From Chitinophaga niastensis (GTDB lineage Bacteria > Bacteroidota > Bacteroidia > Chitinophagales > Chitinophagaceae), in the NCBI RefSeq assembly GCF_003014755.1, contig NZ_PYAW01000004.1:434001-498000 (forward strand): a DNA stretch of 64,000 nucleotides, in the 5' to 3' direction. Positions 20,628-27,193 of the stretch are shown here, in pieces. Position 1 is the stretch's first letter; every line of letters starts with the position of its first letter. The position numbers and the translations under genes were made by a program. Under the pieces are notes generated by a model. It was not told the origin of the DNA. It saw only the letters and a program-made list of their open reading frames with translations, and ran no database searches.

Positions 20628-21596
20628 ATGTTATATCTGAATGCGAATAATATCAACGACATCGGAATTAATTGGAGCGACTTAACAGCGGTCATAAAAA
20701 ACGCGACCGGCGCGCTTCATAAAAACGATTATTCTCAACCCATTAAACCCTATCTGAGATATGGCGATCCTAAAAACAGGATCATTGCTATGCCTGCTTA
20801 TGTGGGCGGTGGCGCACCGCTGGCAGGTATTAAATGGATCGCCAGTTTCCCTGATAATATTTATCAACAAAAATTAAGAGCTCATTCGGTAACTATCCTG
20901 AATGAGCATGACTCAGGCATTCCCTTGTGCGTGATCAATACCGCTATGATCAGTGCATTACGTACTGCTGCTGTATCCGGAACAATAGTAGAACAATACC
21001 TGGCTCTTAAAAAAGCGGATAAACAATTTACTGTAGGCATTATTGGATTTGGACCTATCGGTAAAACGCATTTAAAAATGATCACGGCCATTTTGGGTAA
21101 CCGCATCGATAAGATCCTGCTCTATGATATTAATGGCGTAGATCTTAGCAGTGTTGATGCAGCATGGCAGGATAAAATACAGGTTTGCGATTCCTGGCAG
21201 GCCTGCTATACCACAGCAGATATTTTTATTACCTGTACCGTTTCTTCCAGTCCATATGTAGATCTGCCACCAGTGAAAGGCTCTTTGCAGTTAAATGTTT
21301 CGCTGAGAGATTATAAAGCGGAAATGGTAGCGCACATGGATGTTATCGTAGTAGATGATTGGGAGGAAGTATGCCGTCAAAATACAGACATCGAAAATAT
21401 GCATAAAGTAATGGGCCTTGAAAAAAAGGACACTTTATCTATCTCAGATATCTTATGCACAGATGCTTTACAGGGAAAGGAAGACGCTGTTATTATGTTC
21501 AACCCGATGGGCATGGCTATTTTTGATATTGCCCTGGGTGGTTATTATTACCAGGAAGCGGTCAGGAAAAACATCGGCTCCGTTATGCCGGATTAA
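20628..21596 (+). CDS. SbnB-like N-(2-amino-2-carboxyethyl)-L-glutamate dehydrogenase
   Basis: Ornithine cyclodeaminase/mu-crystallin fold, 322 aa, normal length. SbnB oxidatively cleaves the SbnA product with NAD to give L-2,3-diaminopropionate and 2-oxoglutarate. Visible features are the GGGAPLAGIKWIASFP segment (residues 60-75, active-site lysine region) and the Rossmann loop GFGPIG at 140-145. Start ATG follows the sbnA-like stop by 24 bp, so the two are surely co-transcribed. An ornithine cyclodeaminase or alanine dehydrogenase role is possible on fold alone, but the pairing with an SbnA-like gene next to an NRPS makes the diaminopropionate role much likelier. Confidence 0.9.
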   Translation: MLYLNANNINDIGINWSDLTAVIKNATGALHKNDYSQPIKPYLRYGDPKNRIIAMPAYVGGGAPLAGIKWIASFPDNIYQQKLRAHSVTILNEHDSGIPLCVINTAMISALRTAAVSGTIVEQYLALKKADKQFTVGIIGFGPIGKTHLKMITAILGNRIDKILLYDINGVDLSSVDAAWQDKIQVCDSWQACYTTADIFITCTVSSSPYVDLPPVKGSLQLNVSLRDYKAEMVAHMDVIVVDDWEEVCRQNTDIENMHKVMGLEKKDTLSISDILCTDALQGKEDAVIMFNPMGMAIFDIALGGYYYQEAVRKNIGSVMPD

Positions 21597-21724
21597 ATAT
21601 GCCAGTTTTACCCGGCTAAAAAGTATTGGCCTGTAATTCCTTTTATATCTTATTGATATAATCCTGCCCTCAAATTTTGTTAACCTTATTCATTTCAATT
21701 ATCAATAACCTCTAAATTTTACAC

Positions 21725-23281
21725 ATGAAAAATTTGAATCTGCTTATTGCTTTTGCCTTGGTCATCACGATCGTATCCTGTCAAAAGAGAGAATCCACGT
21801 TGAATGCAACATTTCCTGGTAATGAAAACCCTACAAGTGTTGTTCCTAAAGAAAAGATCAATGCTTTTATCAGAGCGCAATGGGAAAAGAATCATCAGTT
21901 TGACTGGAAAACAGCCAGCGACAGCCTGTTATGGAGCGCGCTTGTACAAAGCGACAGCGTCCTGTCTGTTGGTTACCAACCAGCTGGTTTTTCAGATCTT
22001 GCTAATAAAATTCATGCCATTGATGTTACAGATGCCAACTGGAAATCAACAAGGGCACAGGTCCTGGACCTCATTTTGAAATTTGAGAGAAAGACCAGTA
22101 CAGCACTTTCCGAAAAAGATGTACTTGTATTTAAAGAAAATAAGCTGCCTGTTTTTGATATCAAGGTGAGCCAGTTCGCTACTATCAAAGCGTTAAGAGC
22201 TTCTAACCTGGTACGCTACGCAGAACCTATCGGATACGGCAAATATATGGATGACGGATCATCCACCAAATACACCGCAAGGGCTGGAGCCTCAGCATCA
22301 AGCGTACTTAGTTTCGGATGTGGTACCAATGTGGCCACACCCGGACTGGTAGCTGGTGTTGATTATACTAATATCACACCTGGTGCAAAACAATCCTGGA
22401 ATTACACTTACCATAATATTCCCCAGGCATGGGCAAGATCTACCGGTCAGAACGTAAAAGTGATGATCATTGATACAGGTGTAAGTCCGGATCAGGACAA
22501 CCTGGGTGCATCATTCAACCAGGGATCTTCTACCGGCAGAACCATAGAAAAACTGGTTACTTTCCCGGGTGCTACACCAGATGATCTGTGCGGACACGGA
22601 ACTGCTATGTCTGGCGCATTGGCTGGCCCAAGAGGCACAAATGGCGCCTCTACCGGCATTGCTTACAACTGCAACCTGGTAGTGGTACATGCTGCTGAAA
22701 ATGTGGTGATCTTATCCTCTGAATCTGTGCAGGGCGTATCTGCTGCTTATATATTAGGAGGAGACCGTACAGATGTGAAGATTATCAGCATGAGTATGGG
22801 TACCATTATCGCTTTTAATCAGATCACCGATGCTATTCAATATGCTTACAACAAAGGTAAACTGATGTTTTGCGCTGCCGGTACTACTAACAGCAGTATT
22901 CCTAATATCATTGGTGTTATATTCCCTGCTTATCTGCCAACGGTGGTAGCAGTAACCGGTATGAAAGATAATCTTACAGATCGTTGCGTAGACTGTCACG
23001 TAGGACCTGAAGTAGCGTTCACTATTGTAATGGAAAAAACAAGCAATGGTACTACGGCACTTTCACTGGCAATGAGCGGCGCGGCGCCTTCTACTGTAGG
23101 TGGCTCTTCTGTAGCTACTTCCAGTTGTTCTGCTATCGCTGCTTTGGTGTGGAGTAAATATCCAACTTATCCTAAAGATAGTATCATAGCAAGAATGAAA
23201 AGGGCGTCCAGTTTTGCTTCCAACAGAAACCACGACTTTGGCTGGGGTATCCCAAATGCTGATGTAGCGGTAGGACAATAG
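21725..23281 (+). CDS. S8 family (subtilisin-like) serine peptidase lipoprotein
   Basis: Secreted lipoprotein of 518 aa with a lipobox ending ITIVSC (Cys19). Catalytic triad: Asp250 in MIIDTGVS, His291 in DLCGHGTA and Ser462 in GGSSVATS, with the oxyanion region near FCAAGTTNS. Residues about 25-200 form a poorly conserved N-terminal region that could act as a propeptide. It sits 128 bp after the sbnB-like gene on the same strand. Whether it belongs to the peptide cluster (processing, self-protection) or is only adjacent cannot be told. A terminator follows. Confidence 0.93.
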   Translation: MKNLNLLIAFALVITIVSCQKRESTLNATFPGNENPTSVVPKEKINAFIRAQWEKNHQFDWKTASDSLLWSALVQSDSVLSVGYQPAGFSDLANKIHAIDVTDANWKSTRAQVLDLILKFERKTSTALSEKDVLVFKENKLPVFDIKVSQFATIKALRASNLVRYAEPIGYGKYMDDGSSTKYTARAGASASSVLSFGCGTNVATPGLVAGVDYTNITPGAKQSWNYTYHNIPQAWARSTGQNVKVMIIDTGVSPDQDNLGASFNQGSSTGRTIEKLVTFPGATPDDLCGHGTAMSGALAGPRGTNGASTGIAYNCNLVVVHAAENVVILSSESVQGVSAAYILGGDRTDVKIISMSMGTIIAFNQITDAIQYAYNKGKLMFCAAGTTNSSIPNIIGVIFPAYLPTVVAVTGMKDNLTDRCVDCHVGPEVAFTIVMEKTSNGTTALSLAMSGAAPSTVGGSSVATSSCSAIAALVWSKYPTYPKDSIIARMKRASSFASNRNHDFGWGIPNADVAVGQ

Positions 23282-23307
23282 TTAATACTTAGATATGTTG
23301 AAATGAA

Positions 23308-23349
23308 TAAAAGAGGTTGTATCAATTGTTTTGGTACAGCCTCTTTTTT
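23308..23349. terminator. Bidirectional intrinsic terminator
   Basis: A GC-rich stem (AAAGAGG paired with CCTCTTT, with further pairing inside) ends in a T run. It lies between the convergent peptidase and metallophosphoesterase genes. Confidence 0.85.
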
Positions 23350-23357
23350 AAAATAGC

Positions 23358-24113
23358 TTACACAGCGAGGCTATTATCAGATAGCAATGCTGCATAAAAA
23401 TCAGGGATCTGACTTTCTTTTATCCCTTCAATGGTTTCCTTAACAGGATAATTTATTTTTTTAATGGCAACATTGAAATAATCTTTCGCCAGGGATGCGT
23501 TATTATCTTTAATAGTCAATTGCAAATAGGTGGCAAGTCCGTCCTTTTCTTTTGTTCGTCCAACAGACCCCGCATTCACCACCATCTTTTCCCCATTCTC
23601 TAAAAATCTGATATAAGATAGATGCGTATGACCTGTTACGAGCAAATTTATCTGCTGATCATTCATTAACCCGATCAGCTCTTCTTCGTTATGGTGCTGA
23701 TAAATGTATTCGTCGACGCTGCGTGTACTGCCATGCGCCAGCAATAACTTCAGGTGACCAAAATCTAATTGTATATACCGCGGTAAATGAGCAAGGAAAA
23801 GCTTGTTTTCTCTGGTGATGGTATCTTTTGTATAATTGATGGCCTTTTCTCTGGCTACCTGTTCTTCAGGACTATGTTTACTGAGGGGCAGAATGGGATG
23901 ATCAAACGCAATACGTTCATCATGGTTACCCATAATAGTAGGGATGCGCATACGTCTTATCAGTTCAATCACTTCATTGTGCCATGGAGCTGCATCGGTA
24001 AGATCACCCAAACAATATATCTGGTCAGCATTAAAACTACGAATATCGTCAAGGACTGCTTTCATTGCCGGCAGATTGCCGTGTATATCACTAATTATCG
24101 CTATTCTCAACAT
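23358..24113 (-). CDS. Calcineurin-like metallophosphoesterase
   Basis: Cytosolic two-metal phosphoesterase of 251 aa (YfcE/MJ0936-like group). Metal-binding motifs are in the expected order: SDIHGN (D9, H11), GDLTD (D37), GNHDE (N63, H64), and near the C-terminal half GHTH followed by NAGSVG. The true substrate is unknown; members cleave phosphodiesters or nucleotides. It stands alone, convergent with the peptidase gene; nothing in its surroundings fixes the role. Confidence 0.9.
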   Translation of the reverse strand: MLRIAIISDIHGNLPAMKAVLDDIRSFNADQIYCLGDLTDAAPWHNEVIELIRRMRIPTIMGNHDERIAFDHPILPLSKHSPEEQVAREKAINYTKDTITRENKLFLAHLPRYIQLDFGHLKLLLAHGSTRSVDEYIYQHHNEEELIGLMNDQQINLLVTGHTHLSYIRFLENGEKMVVNAGSVGRTKEKDGLATYLQLTIKDNNASLAKDYFNVAIKKINYPVKETIEGIKESQIPDFYAALLSDNSLAV

Positions 24114-24237
24114 CTTTGCATCTCTTTTTTACTAGGGCAATTATACCCTTAATTTCCAATGAATAAAAGACACCCTTTCAGAAAAGATGAAAAGGACAAC
24201 TAATGAAGGAAAAAATACCAGGGAGCGATATAATAGA

Positions 24238-24270
24238 AAAGCCCCGCACCGGATGGTGCAGGGCTTTTTT
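24238..24270 (-). terminator. Intrinsic terminator of the SPFH/zinc-ribbon operon
   Basis: A strong stem, GCCCCGCACC paired with GGTGCAGGGC, flanked by A and T runs on both sides. It lies 15 bp beyond the stop of the last minus-strand gene of the four-gene operon. Confidence 0.88.
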
Positions 24271-24284
24271 TGCTTATAATCATT

Positions 24285-24854
24285 TTAAAATTCAATATCA
24301 TCAGCTACATTACCGCCCTGCGCTTCAGCAAACAAATGCTTATACTTGGCCCTGTAAGTATCCTGGTTTTCATTGTATTTTGCATAATCTGTTTGCAGGT
24401 CTTTTTGGATCTGCTCATTCCATATAGAGGCAGCTACCTGGAAATCACCTAAATTAATACCGTATTTATCAGCAATCCACTGAGCCCCATCTATGCCATA
24501 CTCATAGGCTACTTGTCTTGCTACTTCTAATTCCTGGTAAAAATCTATATCCGTCTTAATCTTCTCTGTGTTGTTAGCTCCCTCTGCTGAAACAACTGGT
24601 TTTAAGTTACCGAACTTTGGATGTTGATCAGCCTGACCGAAATACTGACCAAAAAGGGTTACAATATGAAAGGTGCCATCCTGTTTCATACGTTCAGGCC
24701 AAAGCAGGTTTGCCTCCTGCCATACAGGCAATTCCACCCCTAAAGCTTTTGCTACATCATTTTCGCTTAAACCACTCCCTAATTTTGCGCAGGCTGCGCT
24801 GTAATCTTCTAAAGTAATACCATGAATGGGTGCTAATAATGGATTCTCAGACAT
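24285..24854 (-). CDS. Conserved hypothetical protein, last gene of the SPFH operon
   Basis: A soluble 189-aa protein with no signal peptide or membrane segment. I do not recognise it with confidence. It is mostly helical by composition, rich in Glu, Gln and Ala, with repeated amphipathic segments (GLSENDVAKALGVELP looks like a short helix-turn-helix-like stretch, but this is weak). It starts 12 bp after the zinc-ribbon gene stop and is followed by a strong terminator, so it closes the operon and probably works with the SPFH and zinc-ribbon proteins. Confidence 0.85.
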   Translation of the reverse strand: MSENPLLAPIHGITLEDYSAACAKLGSGLSENDVAKALGVELPVWQEANLLWPERMKQDGTFHIVTLFGQYFGQADQHPKFGNLKPVVSAEGANNTEKIKTDIDFYQELEVARQVAYEYGIDGAQWIADKYGINLGDFQVAASIWNEQIQKDLQTDYAKYNENQDTYRAKYKHLFAEAQGGNVADDIEF

Positions 24855-24866
24855 TTTAATTGTTAT

Positions 24867-25694
24867 TTAATGATGATCAATGGAATTATCTTTCAGCAGG
24901 CGCTGGTAAAATTTTTCGTTTTCTTCTGCCATATCGGGCACTATTTTATTCCACTCATCAAACATGGAACGTAAATATTGTTGATATAAACCAGGCGCCT
25001 TTGTTTCACTTTCTTCGTAAGCTTTCAATAAATGAGCCGTTCTTTGCTCTGCCAGGCTACGCGCATTATGGAATACCAACTGTGTTGCAGTAGAAGGGAG
25101 GAAGGTGTTTTGTGTATGGCAAAACGGGCAGGTAACATAGGTAGCAATAAAAAACAATTTTGGAATCGTAATATTGCCTCCGCATTGTTTACACCCAAAC
25201 TTATCCTTTATACTTTCAAAAGCTGTCAGCTGTTCCTGGTAATCAGCTTCCAGATCCTGTTGGCCGGTTGTACCTTTCAGCAGTGAAAAATAATAGTGTA
25301 TTTTCTCCTCAAAAATACGGTGTCTGTCCAAACATACCTGTCTGAAGGCATAGAGCATGTCATCATACTTACGGCCTGCTTTGGTAGTGATGGGGGGAAT
25401 GGTAGCGGAGGCATGATGCACAAAGTTGAAAACCTTTTCTTCCTTTACTTCATTTGCTTTTTCGCGCATCTGCCCCAGTTGCCCCTGCAACGCAGACACC
25501 ATGCGGCCATGTGCCCGTTTATATGGATCATTATCCTGTTCAAAAACTTCTTTCAATTCCGGCAGGGCACCCATACACATTTCTTTCATGCGGGCTTCCA
25601 GTTTCTCTAAAAAAGAAATCCACTTGTTTTGTGTTTGCTTTATTTTTTCGATGAGCGCGGGGTTATCATATTCTTTCTCAAAAAAATTAAACAT
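24867..25694 (-). CDS. Zinc-ribbon protein with coiled-coil flanks (YdjG-like position)
   Basis: A 275-aa soluble protein. The central pair CKQCGG and CPFCH forms a four-Cys zinc ribbon. N- and C-terminal thirds are rich in Glu, Lys and Gln and look like long helices. It lies third in the operon after the SPFH protein and a small zinc-ribbon protein, with only 3 bp separating it from the latter. Bacillus ydjG-ydjH-ydjI pairs a zinc-ribbon protein with an SPFH protein; I infer a comparable role in gathering partners at a membrane scaffold. No homology to YdjG can be shown by eye. Confidence 0.85.
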   Translation of the reverse strand: MFNFFEKEYDNPALIEKIKQTQNKWISFLEKLEARMKEMCMGALPELKEVFEQDNDPYKRAHGRMVSALQGQLGQMREKANEVKEEKVFNFVHHASATIPPITTKAGRKYDDMLYAFRQVCLDRHRIFEEKIHYYFSLLKGTTGQQDLEADYQEQLTAFESIKDKFGCKQCGGNITIPKLFFIATYVTCPFCHTQNTFLPSTATQLVFHNARSLAEQRTAHLLKAYEESETKAPGLYQQYLRSMFDEWNKIVPDMAEENEKFYQRLLKDNSIDHH

Positions 25695-25697
25695 AGA

Positions 25698-25946
25698 TTA
25701 CGAATTGTTTTCTTTTTTTATGTGGACACCATCTGTGAGCTTTATGTCCATGAATGTGAAACCACAATAGGCACAGGCGGTAAGTCCGTGCCGGTAAGCC
25801 CTGCCAGCACCGCAATTAGGGCAGTCGCGGGCTTCCACCCTGGCTTCCTCCATATTTACTTCCCCGCCATAATTTTTTTGATTGAGAGCGCTCTGCCTCA
25901 GCTTTTCAAGATAGGTTAACGGCTTTTTCTTTTCTTCATCACTCAT
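25698..25946 (-). CDS. Small zinc-ribbon protein
   Basis: 82 aa with one clear CPNCGAG...CAYCGF ribbon in the middle, a charged N-terminus and no signal. It is likely a structural zinc module used for protein or nucleic-acid contact. It begins 26 bp after the SPFH gene stop and its stop is 3 bp before the next start, so it is translated in a tightly packed operon. Its function is unknown. Confidence 0.85.
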   Translation of the reverse strand: MSDEEKKKPLTYLEKLRQSALNQKNYGGEVNMEEARVEARDCPNCGAGRAYRHGLTACAYCGFTFMDIKLTDGVHIKKENNS

Positions 25947-25972
25947 GACTATAGATTGAATATCAAAATATG

Positions 25973-26929
25973 CTACAGTAGTTTTAACAGTTCTTCTTTT
26001 TTAGCAGTGTATTCTGCTTCATTAATCAGTTCCGCTTCAAAAAGTGTTTTTAGTTTCTTGAGCCTGGCAGCAACATCTTCCTGCGGTGCAGGTTCATTTG
26101 GCGTACTGTTGCTGGGTTTCAGCTGATTCATGATCATACCCATGGCAATAGCTTGCTGGGCGGCATCTGCTATCCTTGAGTTATCCTTGCCCATCGCATT
26201 GGCCTGACTGAATTGTGAAAACTTATTCATATCAGTAACCATATTCATACCAGTAACATTATCATAATGTTTGGTTACTTCTTCAGGTAAGGTAACGCTG
26301 CTGATCGCAAATTGGGTTACTTCTACACCGAGATCTGTAAAATATGGCTGGATCAATGGCTGCACCTTTTCATTCAACATAGAAAGACTGCCTGCAGCAT
26401 CCACTACTGATATATTTGCCTGTGCCAGCACTTCACCAAATTTGGGTGCAATAAAATCACGTAGCTGATATTCCAGCTCTATAACACTCAGCCGCGGGTA
26501 AGTACCGGCATATTGTTTAAAGAACTTTCCAACATCGGTGATACGGATGTTGAACGATCCGAAGGCCCGGATACGCACCTGGCCAAACATATTGTCTCTC
26601 ATCAGTACAGGTGCCGGTGTGCCCCATTTGAGATTAATAAACTGGTGGGTATTAAAAAAGTAAACATCAGCCTTGAAAGGGCTTTTAAAGCCGTATTTCC
26701 ATCCTTTAAGACGGGTCAGGAAAGGAATGTTTTCTGTATCAAGGATATATTTCCCGGCAGTGAATACATCTGCCAGTTGGCCTTCATTCAGGAAAAGCGC
26801 GGACTGGCTTTCTCTTACGGTTAACACAGCACCATTTTTTATTTCTTTGTCCTCATCTTCAAACTTCCACATCAGCATGTTGGGGTCAGGTGTTACTGAC
26901 TCAATTATTTCAATAAAGGGTAACGTCAT
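25973..26929 (-). CDS. SPFH-domain protein of the YdjI/virion-core-like group with C-terminal SHOCT-like motif
   Basis: 318 aa. The N-terminal two thirds match the SPFH (stomatin/prohibitin) pattern of YdjI-like proteins: WKFEDEDKEIKNGA, the VRESQSALF strand, FNTHQFINLKWGTP and the helix ending FAISSVTLPEEV. There is no transmembrane segment, as in this group, so it should be peripheral. After a polar linker, the last 30 residues (ARLKKLKTLFEAELINEAEY...) resemble a SHOCT oligomerisation motif. First gene of a four-gene operon that ends at the terminator near 24250. YdjI-type proteins are tied to membrane stress and often lie near TerD genes, as here (about 3.7 kb away). Confidence 0.9.
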   Translation of the reverse strand: MTLPFIEIIESVTPDPNMLMWKFEDEDKEIKNGAVLTVRESQSALFLNEGQLADVFTAGKYILDTENIPFLTRLKGWKYGFKSPFKADVYFFNTHQFINLKWGTPAPVLMRDNMFGQVRIRAFGSFNIRITDVGKFFKQYAGTYPRLSVIELEYQLRDFIAPKFGEVLAQANISVVDAAGSLSMLNEKVQPLIQPYFTDLGVEVTQFAISSVTLPEEVTKHYDNVTGMNMVTDMNKFSQFSQANAMGKDNSRIADAAQQAIAMGMIMNQLKPSNSTPNEPAPQEDVAARLKKLKTLFEAELINEAEYTAKKEELLKLL

Positions 26930-26983
26930 ATTTTGGGTATAAACTTTCGTGAGAAAGTAAAAGTACTATTTTTTAAGATTAAA

Positions 26984-26991
26984 CAAAGATA
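26984..26991 (-). promoter_or_regulatory. Candidate -7 box for the SPFH operon
   Basis: On the minus strand the sequence reads TATCTTTG, a perfect TAnnTTTG element of the Bacteroidota primary sigma factor, 54 bp upstream of the SPFH start. A matching TTTG at -33 is not clear. Confidence 0.5.
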
Positions 26992-27193
26992 GATGAGGGC
27001 AGTATATGGATGTTTTTTATATTTTATAATTCTTTCAGTTAACTGGTGCTAAAGCAATCGGGTCGAAGCGTACCGCTGTAAATGCTATCATGTCAGATAA
27101 CGCCCTTGTTGCCCGGAAATTTGTTTTCAGGTAGTCGACTACTTCAGTCAGTATATATTGCTGGATTTATTATATAGAAGGGTATTGCAGTAT

